DNA of 64,000 bases from Bacteroides_D sp963546395 (GTDB lineage: Bacteria > Bacteroidota > Bacteroidia > Bacteroidales > CAJPTX01): assembly GCA_963546395.1 (NCBI GenBank), contig CAUUMS010000004.1, forward strand, positions 1-64,000, written 5' to 3'. The notes beneath the pieces are model-generated. The model saw only the letters and a list, made by a program, of their open reading frames with translations. It ran no database searches and was not told the DNA's origin. How positions within the stretch are numbered: the stretch's first letter is position 1; every line of letters starts with the position of its first letter. Below are positions 51,445-60,722 of this stretch, in pieces. A program made the position numbers and the translations under genes.

Positions 51445-51767
51445 TATCGGATCTCCTTATCAGATTTCTTGGCGTAACGAACCAGCTTCCCATTCTCGTC
51501 GCGGCGCCGTCCCACACGCGTGGGCTTACCCGACACCGGATCTACGAGCATAAGATTCGAAATGTGGACGGGAGCCTCACGGCGTATAATCCCACCCTGT
51601 GGATGCTGCGCAGAAGGCTTGGTGTGCCGGGATATCATGTTCACGCCCTCCACTACAGCGCGGTACTCATCGGGGAAAACCTCGAGCACCTTGCCCTTCG
51701 TCCGGCGATAGCTCCCGGATATCACGTACACCGTATCGCCCTTGCGGATATGCAATCTCCTCTTCAT
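51444..51767 (-). CDS. rplX: 50S ribosomal protein L24
   Basis: 107-residue L24 with KOW motif KGDTVYVISGSYRRTKGKVLEVFPDEYRAVVEGVNM (by position about 9-44), the assembly initiator of the large subunit. Between rplN and rplE. Confidence 0.97.
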   Translation of the reverse strand: MKRRLHIRKGDTVYVISGSYRRTKGKVLEVFPDEYRAVVEGVNMISRHTKPSAQHPQGGIIRREAPVHISNLMLVDPVSGKPTRVGRRRDENGKLVRYAKKSDKEIR

Positions 51768-51784
51768 GTCTGCGTATAGTCGTC

Positions 51785-52150
51785 TTACAGTACCTCAGGG
51801 GCTAGAGATACGATCTTCATGTAGCCATCGCGCAGCTCGCGAGCCACAGGGCCGAAGATACGCGTGCCCCTGATCTCGCCAGCGTTGTTCAGCAGCACGC
51901 AGGCGTTATCGTCAAACCGGATGTACGATCCATCCGCCCGGCGAATCTCCTTCTTCACACGCACCACCACCGCCTTGCTCACTGTCCCCTTCTTCGCATC
52001 ACCATTCGGCAATGCGCTCTTTATCGTCACAACAATCCTATCGCCCACCGTCGCGTAGCGCTTCTTCGTGCCCCCGAGCACCCGGATGCAAAGCACCTCT
52101 TTCGCCCCGCTGTTGTCGGCCACCGAAAGCCTGCTCTCCTGTTGTATCAT
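51785..52150 (-). CDS. rplN: 50S ribosomal protein L14
   Basis: 121-residue L14. The start at 52150 (MIQQESRLSVADNSGAKEVLCIRVLGG) is the conserved N terminus; sequence further upstream is in frame but is not family-like. ENNACVLLN-type FDDNACVLLNNAGEIRGTRIFGPVARELR is the core. Confidence 0.98.
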   Translation of the reverse strand: MIQQESRLSVADNSGAKEVLCIRVLGGTKKRYATVGDRIVVTIKSALPNGDAKKGTVSKAVVVRVKKEIRRADGSYIRFDDNACVLLNNAGEIRGTRIFGPVARELRDGYMKIVSLAPEVL

Positions 52151-52152
52151 GA

Positions 52153-52422
52153 CTACTTCGCCTTCTCTACAATTTCTACCAGGCGCCAGCACTTAAGCTT
52201 ACTGAGCGGACGCGTCTCCATGATGCGCACCACATCGCCCACTTGGCACTCATTCTTCTCGTCGTGCGCATACAGGCGTGTCGTGCGGTGCACGAACTTA
52301 CCGTACTTGGGATGCTTCACCCGGCGCTGCACAGCCACCACGATCGACTTGTCCATCTTGGTGCTCACAACGATCCCCACACGCTCCTTGCGTAGGCGGC
52401 GAACAACCTTATTTTCCTCCAT
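52153..52422 (-). CDS. rpsQ: 30S ribosomal protein S17
   Basis: 89-residue S17, OB fold. RKERVGIVVSTKMDKSIVVAVQRRVKHPKYGKFV and GDVVRIMETRPLSKLKCWRLVEIVEKAK identify it. It lies 2 bases from rplN. Confidence 0.97.
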   Translation of the reverse strand: MEENKVVRRLRKERVGIVVSTKMDKSIVVAVQRRVKHPKYGKFVHRTTRLYAHDEKNECQVGDVVRIMETRPLSKLKCWRLVEIVEKAK

Positions 52423-52433
52423 TCTTCAGCCTC

Positions 52434-52637
52434 CTATTTTTGCGAAGCAGCGCGCTTGCGCTCAGTCTGTATCGTCAACATCCTGGCGATGTTCTTCTTA
52501 GCCTCCCGGAGTTGCATGGGATTCTCCAGCGGCGACACCGCATGTGTCATGCGCATGCGGTGCAGACGCTCACGCTCGGTCTCGATACGCTCCGCCAGCT
52601 CCTCCAGCGACATTTCGCGGATCTCTGCAGCTTTCAT
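52434..52637 (-). CDS. rpmC: 50S ribosomal protein L29
   Basis: 67-residue L29, an antiparallel helical protein at the polypeptide exit. MKAAEIREMSLEELAERIETERERLHRMRMTHAVSPLENPMQLREAKKNIARMLT (by position) is typical. The ATG is at 52637; a GTG one codon upstream is not needed. Confidence 0.96.
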   Translation of the reverse strand: MKAAEIREMSLEELAERIETERERLHRMRMTHAVSPLENPMQLREAKKNIARMLTIQTERKRAASQK

Positions 52638-52644
52638 CACTTAC

Positions 52645-53076
52645 CTATGCCTCCTTCTTCTCTGTGTAATCCCGACGAATCACCAACTTCGTCGTAACGG
52701 GCAGCTTCTGCGCAGCCAGGCGGAGAGCCTCACGGGCCACCGACAACGGCACCCCATCAGCCTCGATGATAATGCGCCCGGGCGTAACTGGGGCCACAAA
52801 ACCTTCCGGGGCCCCTTTACCCTTACCCATACGCACTTCAGCCGGCTTGCTCGTGATAGGCTTGTCAGGGAATATGCGAATCCAAATCTTCCCTTCACGC
52901 TTCATGTAGCGGGTCACGGCCTGACGAGCGGCCTCAATCTGGCGACCTGTAATCCAGGCGCTCTCCAGCGTCTTTATCCCAAAGGATCCGAATGCGAGCT
53001 GGTGCCCCCGGTGGGCAATCCCCTTCATCCGCCCCTTTTGCTGCTTCCTGTACTTTGTTTTCTTCGGCTGTAGCAT
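52645..53076 (-). CDS. rplP: 50S ribosomal protein L16
   Basis: 143-residue L16, near the A-site tRNA. KYRKQQKGRMKGIAHRG at the N terminus, VRMGKGKGAPEGFVAPVTPGRIIIEADGV and the AQKLPVTTKLVIRRD segment are diagnostic. Confidence 0.98.
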   Translation of the reverse strand: MLQPKKTKYRKQQKGRMKGIAHRGHQLAFGSFGIKTLESAWITGRQIEAARQAVTRYMKREGKIWIRIFPDKPITSKPAEVRMGKGKGAPEGFVAPVTPGRIIIEADGVPLSVAREALRLAAQKLPVTTKLVIRRDYTEKKEA

Positions 53077-53095
53077 CTCTGCGACTCCTTAATAT

Positions 53096-53851
53096 TTAGA
53101 ACTCCCTGCGGGGCCGCCCAGCACCCGCTGGCTTACGTCCCTCTGGACGGCGGCGGTTACGGCCCGGCTCAGCCCCAGTGCGAGCCCCCTGCGACGAGAT
53201 GCCCACATTCGGCGACAAATCGCGCTTGCCATAAACCTCACCCTTACAGATCCACACCTTCACGCCGATGATGCCCACCTTCGTCAGGGCCTCAGCCAAA
53301 GCATAGTCGATATCGGCGCGGAACGTATGCAACGGGATACGCCCCTCCTTCATCGTCTCGGTGCGCGCCATTTCGGCCCCACCCAGACGACCCGACACCT
53401 GGATCTTAACCCCCTCGGCACCCGCGCGCATCGTAGAGGCAATCGCCATCTTCAGCGCACGACGGAACGAGGAACGCCCCTCCAGCTGACGGGCCACATT
53501 GTCCGCCACGAGCAGCGCATCCAGCTCCGGACGCTTCACCTCGTGGATATTAATCTGAACATCCTTATCGGTGAGCGTGCTCAGCTCCTTGCGCAGCTTG
53601 TCCACCTCCTCGCCACCACGACCGATGATGGTGCCCGGCCGCGATGTGTGAATCGTAACGGTGATCAGCTTCATCGTGCGCTCGATCACCAGGCGCGAGA
53701 TGCCCGACTTCGAAAGACGCACGCGGAGATACCTGCGTATCTTGCTATCCTCCACCAGCTTCTGCGAGTAGTCATCACCCCCATACCAGTTGGAGTCCCA
53801 GCCCCTTATGATACCCAGCCGATTGCTTATCGGATTAACTTTCTGTCCCAT
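53096..53851 (-). CDS. rpsC: 30S ribosomal protein S3
   Basis: 251-residue S3. N domain MGQKVNPISNRLGIIRGWDSNWYGGDDY, KH domain TSRPGTIIGRGGEEVDKLRKEL (about 72-93), and a C-terminal domain ending in an extended basic, Gly/Arg/Pro-rich tail (RRPEGRKPAGAGRPRREF). The tail is longer than in enterobacteria, as usual in Bacteroidota. Confidence 0.98.
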   Translation of the reverse strand: MGQKVNPISNRLGIIRGWDSNWYGGDDYSQKLVEDSKIRRYLRVRLSKSGISRLVIERTMKLITVTIHTSRPGTIIGRGGEEVDKLRKELSTLTDKDVQINIHEVKRPELDALLVADNVARQLEGRSSFRRALKMAIASTMRAGAEGVKIQVSGRLGGAEMARTETMKEGRIPLHTFRADIDYALAEALTKVGIIGVKVWICKGEVYGKRDLSPNVGISSQGARTGAEPGRNRRRPEGRKPAGAGRPRREF

Positions 53852-53860
53852 ACTTGCGTC

Positions 53861-54316
53861 CTACTTATCTGCGTTTTCCCCCTGGTCGGACTCAGATACC
53901 TTCACCTTCTCTGGCGCAGGCTGCTGCGGAGCTACCTCAATCATGATATGGCTCGACCGCTTCAGGATGCGAGCCGCGCGCCCCTGGGCCCGCGGGCGGA
54001 TGCGCTTCAGCGTGCGCCCCTCATCCACCATGATCGTATGCACGCAAAGCTTAGCATCCTCCATCCGCGACTCGGGATTCTTCACCCCCCAGTTCGAGAT
54101 GGCTGATATGAGCAACTTCTCCACGTACGGGGCCGAAGCCTGCGGCGCGTAGCGTAGCGCCGCCAACGCCTTATCCACCGGCAATCCGCGCACCATATTG
54201 GCCACCAGACGCACCTTGCGAGTTGCTATCGGGCAGTTCCGCAGATAGGCAAAGGCCCTAGTCGCCTTCTTCTGCTTCAACTCTTGCGCCCGTAGCGCTT
54301 TCCTCCTCTTTCCCAT
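53861..54316 (-). CDS. rplV: 50S ribosomal protein L22
   Basis: 151-residue L22 with a loop reaching into the exit tunnel. RKVRLVANMVRGLPVDKALAALRYAPQASAPYVEKLLISAISN and IRPRAQGRAARILKRSSHIMIEV (by position) are the conserved parts; the last 25 residues are an acidic extension. Confidence 0.97.
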   Translation of the reverse strand: MGKRRKALRAQELKQKKATRAFAYLRNCPIATRKVRLVANMVRGLPVDKALAALRYAPQASAPYVEKLLISAISNWGVKNPESRMEDAKLCVHTIMVDEGRTLKRIRPRAQGRAARILKRSSHIMIEVAPQQPAPEKVKVSESDQGENADK

Positions 54317-54353
54317 TGCTATCTACTCTCCTTTTGATCGCACGCGATGCGTC

Positions 54354-54620
54354 CTACTTACGGTTACCCGAATGGCCACGGAACGTGCGCGTGGGGGCAA
54401 ACTCTCCCAGCTTGTGCCCTACCATATTCTCGGTGATGTACACCGGGATGAACTTGTTACCGTTGTGCACCGCTATCGTGTGCCCCACAAAATCGGGCGA
54501 GATCATCGACGCACGGGACCACGTCTTCAGCACCTGCTTCTTATTGCTAGCATTCAAAGCCAAGATGCGACGCTCGAGCTTGTATGCTATGAACGGACCC
54601 TTCTTTAGCGACCTACTCAT
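54354..54620 (-). CDS. rpsS: 30S ribosomal protein S19
   Basis: 88-residue S19 on the small-subunit head. MSRSLKKGPFIAYKLERRI, TWSRASMISPDFVGHTIAVHNGNKFIPVYITENMVGHKLGEFAPTR are the conserved core. Confidence 0.98.
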   Translation of the reverse strand: MSRSLKKGPFIAYKLERRILALNASNKKQVLKTWSRASMISPDFVGHTIAVHNGNKFIPVYITENMVGHKLGEFAPTRTFRGHSGNRK

Positions 54621-54637
54621 GTTTTCAGAATGTTAGC

Positions 54638-55468
54638 TTACTTACCCCTCTTGCGTCGCTCGACGATGAACTTGCTCGATGGATTCTTTGGACGGCGAGT
54701 CTTGTAACCCTTAGCCAGCAGACCCTTGCGCGAGCGCGGATGGCCCCCAGAGGCCTTACCTTCACCACCACCCATCGGGTGATCCACCGGGTTCATAGCC
54801 ACCCCACGAGTGCGGGGGCGGCGACCCAGCCAGCGGCTACGACCCGCCTTACCCGACTTCTCCAGACCATGCTCGCTATTCGACACCTGGCCCACCGTGG
54901 CCCGGCACGTCACCAGCACCATGCGCACCTCACCGCTCGGGAGGCGGAGCATAGCATACTTTCCCTCACGCGAGAGGAGCACAGCTCCCGTGCCCGCGCT
55001 GCGCACCATCTGCGCCCCAGCGCCCGGCTTCAGCTCCACGTTATGCACCGTGGTGCCCAACGGAATATCCCGCAGCAGGAGCGTGTTGCCCAGTTCCGGC
55101 TCAGCCCCCTCACCCGACATGATCACCTGGCCGACCTGAATCCCCGCCGGCGCAATGATGTAGCTCTTCCGCCCATCCGTGTAGCACACCAGGGCGATGC
55201 GCGCCGAGCGGTTCGGATCATACTCGATGGTCTTCACCGTGGCCTGCATGCCGTCGCGATTGCGCTTAAAATCGATGATGCGGTAGCGTCGCTTATGCCC
55301 GCCGCCGATATTGCGCACGGTCATGCGACCCTGGTTATTACGCCCGCCGCTCCGCTTGAGAGGCTCTAGCAGCGACCGCTCAGGCTTCGTGCACGTAATA
55401 TCATCGAAGTTACTGATTATCTTATGTCGCTGACCTGGTGTTACAGGCTTCAACTTCCTTACGCCCAT
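54638..55468 (-). CDS. rplB: 50S ribosomal protein L2
   Basis: 276-residue L2, needed for subunit association and peptidyl-transferase activity. GGRNNQGRMTVRNIGGGHKRRYRIIDFKRN and the C-terminal TRGVAMNPVDHPMGGGEGKASGGHPRSRKG (by position about 218-245), with the conserved His of VDHPMGGG, are diagnostic. Confidence 0.99.
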   Translation of the reverse strand: MGVRKLKPVTPGQRHKIISNFDDITCTKPERSLLEPLKRSGGRNNQGRMTVRNIGGGHKRRYRIIDFKRNRDGMQATVKTIEYDPNRSARIALVCYTDGRKSYIIAPAGIQVGQVIMSGEGAEPELGNTLLLRDIPLGTTVHNVELKPGAGAQMVRSAGTGAVLLSREGKYAMLRLPSGEVRMVLVTCRATVGQVSNSEHGLEKSGKAGRSRWLGRRPRTRGVAMNPVDHPMGGGEGKASGGHPRSRKGLLAKGYKTRRPKNPSSKFIVERRKRGK

Positions 55469-55474
55469 CGCCCA

Positions 55475-55777
55475 CTAAATGTTGCTGTAAAAGTCAATGG
55501 TATCCCCCGCCTTCAGGGTGACGATCGCCTTCTTGAAGGCGTTGGTGCGTCCCCGCAGCAGGCCGCTCTTCGTGTAGCGCGAGCGGCGCTTGCCCTGGTA
55601 GTTCATCGTGTTGACGAACAGCACAGTCACCCCATAAAACTCCTCCACGGCACGGGCTATCTCAATGCGATTCGCATCGCGCGCTACGATGAATCCGTAG
55701 CGATCGAACCGCTCCTTGAGGCGGTTCAACTTCTCCGTATCCAACGGACGAATCAGTATCTCACTGCACCTTCTCAT
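55475..55777 (-). CDS. rplW: 50S ribosomal protein L23
   Basis: 100-residue L23, which docks trigger factor and SRP at the tunnel exit. LIRPLDTEKLNRLKERFDRYGFIVARDANRIEIARAVEEFYGVTVLFVNTMNYQGK is family-like, with a KKAIVTLKAGDTIDF C terminus. Confidence 0.95.
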   Translation of the reverse strand: MRRCSEILIRPLDTEKLNRLKERFDRYGFIVARDANRIEIARAVEEFYGVTVLFVNTMNYQGKRRSRYTKSGLLRGRTNAFKKAIVTLKAGDTIDFYSNI

Positions 55778-55789
55778 GCCTGTGGGCTA

Positions 55790-56422
55790 TTACTCCTCAT
55801 TGAAAAAACGCCCCAACTCGCCGACGGCACCCTCGGTCAGAACAAGCACGTGCGAGTCTACCACACGGTACGTATTCAGCGAGGAGACCGGCATCACGTG
55901 CGTACGCTGCAAGTTTCGGGCCGACAAATATACGCATTTATCCTCACCCGGCAGGAGGAACAACGGCTTATTCCCCATCACGCCGAGGCTCTGGCAGAGC
56001 GCAATGAACTTCTTCGTGCTGGGCGCATCGAAGCTAAAATCCTCTACCACAACGATCTTGCCATTCCTCGCCTTGTACGTAAGTGCACTCCGCCGGGCCA
56101 GATCCTTCACCTGCTTATTCAGCTTGAAACGGTAGCTGCGCGGCACCGGCCCGAACACGCGGGCCCCACCACGGAAGAGCGGCGAGTTGATATCCCCCGC
56201 GCGGGCACCACCCGTCCCCTTCTGGCGCTTCAGCTTCCGGGTACTCCCCGAGAGCTCGCTACGCTCCTTCGACTTGTGCGTACCCTGGCGTTGGTTCGCC
56301 AGGAACTGCTTTACGTCCAGGTAGATGACATGATCATTGGGCTCCACCCCAAAAATCGAGTCGGCCAGCGTCACGACACGACCCGTATCGGCCCCTGACA
56401 CATTCAATACTTTCAGCTCCAT
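55790..56422 (-). CDS. rplD: 50S ribosomal protein L4
   Basis: 210-residue L4, with the tunnel-loop RQGTHKSKERSELSGSTRKLKRQKGTGGARAGDINSPLFRGGARVFGP (by position about 45-92) and the C-terminal domain. Operon regulator in enterobacteria; the leader for that is not apparent here. Confidence 0.98.
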   Translation of the reverse strand: MELKVLNVSGADTGRVVTLADSIFGVEPNDHVIYLDVKQFLANQRQGTHKSKERSELSGSTRKLKRQKGTGGARAGDINSPLFRGGARVFGPVPRSYRFKLNKQVKDLARRSALTYKARNGKIVVVEDFSFDAPSTKKFIALCQSLGVMGNKPLFLLPGEDKCVYLSARNLQRTHVMPVSSLNTYRVVDSHVLVLTEGAVGELGRFFNEE

Positions 56423-56428
56423 GACCGA

Positions 56429-57052
56429 CTACTTGTTAATGAGTAAGTAAGAGCCCTTTGCCCCGGGGATCGACCCCTTCACGAGCAGCAGATTCGACTC
56501 GGGGATCACGCGAAGGATACGAAGGTTCGCCACTGTCACCCGGTTGCCTCCCATGCGGCCCGCCATGCGCAGACCCGGGAAAACACGGCTCGGGTACGAC
56601 GAGGCTCCCAGCGAACCCGGAGCCCGCTGCCGGTTGTGCTGGCCGTGGGTGGACTCACCCACACCGCCAAAACCGTGGCGGCGCACAACGCCCTGGAAAC
56701 CCTTCCCCTTCGAAATACCCACGATGTCCACCCACTGATCCTCCTCGGTGAACACATCGCTCAGCGTGAGCACATCGCCCAGGTTGAACTGCTTAGCCCA
56801 ATCCTTAAACTCGGCAATGAACCGCTTCGGCGTGGTGTTTGCCTTCTTGAAATGCCCCAGCATGGGCTGCGAGGTGCGCTTCTCCTTCTTCTCATCGAAG
56901 GCCAGCTGCAACGCCTCGTAGCCATCACGCTCGAGGGTGCGCACCTGGGTCACCACGCAGGGCCCCGCCTCTATCACCGTGCACGGGATATTACGCCCCT
57001 CCGCGTTGAACACGGAGGTCATCCCTATCTTACGACCGATTATACCTGCCAT
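56429..57052 (-). CDS. rplC: 50S ribosomal protein L3
   Basis: 207-residue L3. MAGIIGRKIGMTSVFNAEGRNIPCTVIEAGPCVVTQVRT at the start, and GKGFQGVVRRHGFGGVGESTHGQHNRQRAPGSLGASSYPSRVFPG (by position about 118-162), including the Gln methylation region, are conserved. Confidence 0.99.
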   Translation of the reverse strand: MAGIIGRKIGMTSVFNAEGRNIPCTVIEAGPCVVTQVRTLERDGYEALQLAFDEKKEKRTSQPMLGHFKKANTTPKRFIAEFKDWAKQFNLGDVLTLSDVFTEEDQWVDIVGISKGKGFQGVVRRHGFGGVGESTHGQHNRQRAPGSLGASSYPSRVFPGLRMAGRMGGNRVTVANLRILRVIPESNLLLVKGSIPGAKGSYLLINK

Positions 57053-57070
57053 CGCTTATCCTCCTAAAGA

Positions 57071-57379
57071 CTAGCGTACACTGATCTGCACCTCAACCCC
57101 GCTGGGAAGCTCAAGCTTCATCAGCGCATCGATCGTCTTGGGCGTCGAGCTGTAGATATCCAACAGGCGCTTGTAAGAATCGAGACGGAACTGCTCCCGT
57201 GACTTCTTATTCACAAAGGTCGAGCGGTTCACCGTGTAGATCCGCCGCTGCATCGGCAACGGGATCGGGCCGCTCACCACAGCGCCTGTCAGCCGCACCG
57301 TCTTGACGATCTTATCGGCCGATTTATCCACCAGGTTGTGGTCGTAGGATTTCAGCTTAATCCTGATTTTCTGGCTCAT
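57071..57379 (-). CDS. rpsJ: 30S ribosomal protein S10
   Basis: 102-residue S10, also a NusB partner in antitermination. IRIKLKSYDHNLVDKSADKIVKTVRLTGAVVSGPIPLPMQRRIYTVNRSTFVNKKSREQF (by position) is clear. Directly downstream of fusA with no tuf gene between, the usual Bacteroidota arrangement. Confidence 0.98.
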   Translation of the reverse strand: MSQKIRIKLKSYDHNLVDKSADKIVKTVRLTGAVVSGPIPLPMQRRIYTVNRSTFVNKKSREQFRLDSYKRLLDIYSSTPKTIDALMKLELPSGVEVQISVR

Positions 57380-57395
57380 TGTTACACCTATAAAA

Positions 57396-59507
57396 TTACT
57401 TCTCCTCCTTCTTCATGCGCGACTTCTCGATCACATCCTTCGCCAGGTTGGCCGGGAGCTCATCGTAGCGCAGGAACTCCATTGTAGACGTGGCGCGCCC
57501 CGACGATAGGGTACGCAGCACCGTCACGTAGCCGAACTGCTCGGCCAGCGGTACTAGGGCCGTGATGACACGACCGCCCGCGCGGGCCTCCATGCCACCC
57601 ACCTGACCACGGCGACGGTTGAAGTCGCCAATCACATCCCCCATGTACTCCTCGGGGGTCACGACTTCCACCTTCATAATGGGCTCCATCAGCACCGGGC
57701 TCGCCTTGGCTGCCGCCTCCCTGAACCCCTGACGGGCGCAGATTTCAAACGAGAGCTGATCCGAGTCCACTGGGTGGAACGAACCATCCTTCAGCACCAC
57801 TTTCAGGCTAGGCATCGGGTAGCCAGCCAGCGGCCCATTCTGCATGGCCGCCTCAAAGCCCTTCTGCACCGAGGGGATAAACTCCTTGGGGATGTTCCCA
57901 CCCTTCACCTCATCCACGAACTGCAAGCCCACGACACCCTCATCGGCAGGGCCAAGATCGAAGATGATATCAGCGAACTTACCACGACCCCCGGTCTGCT
58001 TCTTGAACACCGTGCGGTGCGACACCGTCGAGGTCACCGCCTCGCGATATGACACCTGGGGAGCCCCCTGGTTGATCTCGAGCTTGAACTCCCGGCGCAG
58101 ACGGTCAACGATGATCTCAAGGTGCAGCTCGCCCATCCCGCTGATGATGGTTTGCCCCGTCTCCGCATCCGTCTGGGTGCGGAACGTGGGATCCTCCTCC
58201 GCCAGCTTGCCGAGGGCGATGCCCAGCTTATCGAGATCCTTCTGCGTCTTGGGCTCCACGGCCAACTTGATAACCGGCTCGGGGAACTCCATCGCACCGA
58301 GCGCAATCGGGTGCGTCTCATCACACAGGGTGTCCCCCGTGCGCAGATCCTTGAACCCTACCGCCGCGCAGATGTCGCCCGTGTCGCAGACCTCAATGGG
58401 ATTCTGCTTGTTGGCGTGCATCTGGTAGAGACGGCTGATGCGCTCGCGCTTACCCGTGCGGGTGTTGAATATGTACGAGCCGCTATCCAGGTGGCCCGAG
58501 TACACGCGCACGAAGGCCAAACGGCCCACGTAGGGGTCGGTGGCAATCTTGAACGCCATGCCGCAGAACGGCTCATCCATCGACGGGTTGCGATGCACCG
58601 TCTCGCCGGTATTCAGATCCGTGCCATCCACACCCCCGATGTCTATCGGGCTCGGCATGAAGTAGGCGATAGCATCCAGCAGCTTCTGCACGCCGATGTT
58701 ACGCCCTGCGGCGCCGCACAGCACCGGCACCACCGACATGTCGATGGTCGCCTTGCGCAGCGTGTCGTAGATCTCCTCCGCCTTGATGCTGCTCGGATCC
58801 TCGAAGAAACGCTCCAGCAGGTCGTCGTTATACTCCGCGATTGTCTCAATCAGCGTCTCACGCCATTTGAGGGCATCGGTCATGAGATTCTCCGGCACGG
58901 GGATCTCACGCATATCCTCCCCCTTCGCGTCCGGCTTATCGGCCCACTCGTAGGCCTTCATCTCGATGAGATCCACCAATCCCACGTAGCTCGCCTCGCG
59001 GCCGATGGGGATCTGGATCGGCACCGGCTTCGTACCGAGGCGCTCGCGCATCTGGAGCACCACCGAGAAAAAGTCGGCCCCCATGCGGTCCATCTTGTTC
59101 ACGAACGCCAGCTTCGGCACGCGGTACTTATCGGCCTGGCGCCACACCGTTTCGCTCTGGGGCTGCACACCGCCCACGGCGCAGAACACGGCCACCGTCC
59201 CGTCCAGGATGCGCAGCGAACGCTCCACCTCCACGGTGAAGTCCACGTGCCCTGGGGTGTCGATGATGTTCACCTGGTAGGTTTTCCCCTGGCATGCCCA
59301 GAAGGTGGTGGTAGCCGCCGACGTAATGGTGATACCGCGCTCCTGCTCCTGCACCATCCAGTCCATCGTGGCCGCCCCCTCGTGCGTCTCGCCGATCTTG
59401 TGCGTCTTCCCCGTGTAGAAGAGGATACGCTCAGTGGTCGTCGTTTTGCCCGCATCGATGTGGGCCATGATGCCTATGTTCCGCGTCAGCGTTAAATCTC
59501 TGCTCAT
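57396..59507 (-). CDS. fusA: Elongation factor G
   Basis: GTPase that translocates tRNA and mRNA. The 703-residue product is full length. G1 AHIDAGKT at residues 15-22, G3 DTPGHVDF, G4 NKMDRMGADF; domains II-V follow with GGMEARAGGRVITALVPLAEQFGYVTVLRTLSSGRATSTMEF near the C terminus. The start at 59507 (MSRDLTLTRNIGIM) is set by the family N terminus; a further in-frame codon at 59540 is less likely. Confidence 0.98.
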   Translation of the reverse strand: MSRDLTLTRNIGIMAHIDAGKTTTTERILFYTGKTHKIGETHEGAATMDWMVQEQERGITITSAATTTFWACQGKTYQVNIIDTPGHVDFTVEVERSLRILDGTVAVFCAVGGVQPQSETVWRQADKYRVPKLAFVNKMDRMGADFFSVVLQMRERLGTKPVPIQIPIGREASYVGLVDLIEMKAYEWADKPDAKGEDMREIPVPENLMTDALKWRETLIETIAEYNDDLLERFFEDPSSIKAEEIYDTLRKATIDMSVVPVLCGAAGRNIGVQKLLDAIAYFMPSPIDIGGVDGTDLNTGETVHRNPSMDEPFCGMAFKIATDPYVGRLAFVRVYSGHLDSGSYIFNTRTGKRERISRLYQMHANKQNPIEVCDTGDICAAVGFKDLRTGDTLCDETHPIALGAMEFPEPVIKLAVEPKTQKDLDKLGIALGKLAEEDPTFRTQTDAETGQTIISGMGELHLEIIVDRLRREFKLEINQGAPQVSYREAVTSTVSHRTVFKKQTGGRGKFADIIFDLGPADEGVVGLQFVDEVKGGNIPKEFIPSVQKGFEAAMQNGPLAGYPMPSLKVVLKDGSFHPVDSDQLSFEICARQGFREAAAKASPVLMEPIMKVEVVTPEEYMGDVIGDFNRRRGQVGGMEARAGGRVITALVPLAEQFGYVTVLRTLSSGRATSTMEFLRYDELPANLAKDVIEKSRMKKEEK

Positions 59508-59542
59508 CGATCTCGTAACTCTGTATCCGTCCTCAGTCAACC

Positions 59543-60019
59543 CTAGAAGCGGAAGTGTGCAAATGCCTTATTCGCCTCGGCCATCTTGTGGATGTCCTCC
59601 TTGCGGCGGAACGCCCCGCCCTCCTGGTTGTAGGCGGCGATGATCTCAGCGGCGAGCTTCTCGCTCATGCCGCGACCGGCGCGCTTGCGGGCGTACAATA
59701 TCAAATTCTTCATGGCGATGCTCACCTTCCGATCGGCGCGCACCTCGGTGGGCACCTGGAAGGTGGCCCCCCCCACGCGGCGGCTCTTCACCTCCACCTG
59801 CGGGGTGACGTTGAGCAGCGCCTGCCGCCAGATGTCGAGGGCGGTCTTCCCCTCCTCGTTCATCCGCTCCGACACCTTGTCTATTGCGCTGTAAAAGATC
59901 CCGAACGCCACGCTCTTCTTGCCGTCGTACATCAGGTTATTCACGAAGCGCGTTACCTCCACGTCGTTGAACCGCGGATCGGGGAGCAGCACGCGCCTTT
60001 TCGGCTTCGACTTTCTCAT
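59543..60019 (-). CDS. rpsG: 30S ribosomal protein S7
   Basis: 158-residue S7, an assembly initiator of the small-subunit head. MRKSKPKRRVLLPDPRFNDVEVTRFVNNLMYDGKKS and PQVEVKSRRVGGATFQVPTEVR are conserved. Between rpsL and fusA. Confidence 0.98.
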   Translation of the reverse strand: MRKSKPKRRVLLPDPRFNDVEVTRFVNNLMYDGKKSVAFGIFYSAIDKVSERMNEEGKTALDIWRQALLNVTPQVEVKSRRVGGATFQVPTEVRADRKVSIAMKNLILYARKRAGRGMSEKLAAEIIAAYNQEGGAFRRKEDIHKMAEANKAFAHFRF

Positions 60020-60046
60020 CGCTCTACCTTAGATTATTCCCACATA

Positions 60047-60421
60047 CTACTTCTTGGGACGCTTGGCCCCATACTTGGAGCGACGCTGCCGGCGCCCCTC
60101 CACCCCCGACGCATCGAGCGTGCCGCGCACCAGGTGGTAGCGCACCCCTGGCAAGTCCTTCACCCTACCGCCCCGGATGAGCACAATTGAGTGCTCTTGC
60201 AGGTTGTGGCCCTCGCCCGGGATGTAGGCGTTCACCTCTTTACCGTTGGTCAAACGAACCCTGGCCACCTTGCGCATCGCCGAATTCGGCTTCTTAGGCG
60301 TGGTCGTGTACACGCGAACGCACACGCCACGACGCTGGGGACAAGCATCGAGCGCGGGCGCCTTACTTGTGTACTCCAGCACAGCCCTCCCTTTCCTTAC
60401 TAGCTGCTGTATCGTCGGCAT
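60047..60421 (-). CDS. rpsL: 30S ribosomal protein S12
   Basis: 124-residue S12, which tunes decoding accuracy. MPTIQQLVRKGR, the TTPKKPNSAMRKVARVRLTNG loop (Lys in PKKPNS, the residue position mutated in streptomycin resistance, is the sensitive form) and GGRVKDLPGVRYHLVRG are canonical. First gene of the long minus-strand ribosomal block. Confidence 0.98.
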   Translation of the reverse strand: MPTIQQLVRKGRAVLEYTSKAPALDACPQRRGVCVRVYTTTPKKPNSAMRKVARVRLTNGKEVNAYIPGEGHNLQEHSIVLIRGGRVKDLPGVRYHLVRGTLDASGVEGRRQRRSKYGAKRPKK

Positions 60422-60475
60422 TCTGAATCTACTACTTTAAGCCAATGAGTTACTGTACATGCACAAAACAGGACG

Positions 60476-60507
60476 CAAAATTACAATTTCTTTCGCACCC
60501 TACCAAA
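60476..60507 (-). promoter_or_regulatory. Promoter of the rpsL (str) operon
   Basis: On the minus strand TTTG at 60507-60504 is followed after exactly 20 bases by TAATTTTG at 60483-60476, a full match to the Bacteroidota -33 TTTG / -7 TAnnTTTG consensus. The transcript leader to rpsL would be about 50 bases. Confidence 0.8.
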
Positions 60508-60722
60508 TCACCGGGCGCACCGTGGCCCGTAGGGACAAACGCCTAGAGGGGCCGGGAGGCCGGTCGGGGCCCATGATCCCCGTTTATGGCTAGGGCGGCA
60601 AATTCCTTCGCTCCCGCACGATCGACCTCAACAATAAATCCCACTCCAAAGCGATACGATCGCTAGCGCAACGGTCGCGCAGCCCACGTGGCACGCCAGT
60701 GGCGATAGGGCAACCAGGCCGC

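Noticed and set aside
58122..59495. Long plus-strand frame opposite fusA (457 codons)
   Set aside because: Antisense to a strongly conserved fusA; composition is His/Arg/Leu-rich as expected for the GC-rich complementary strand.
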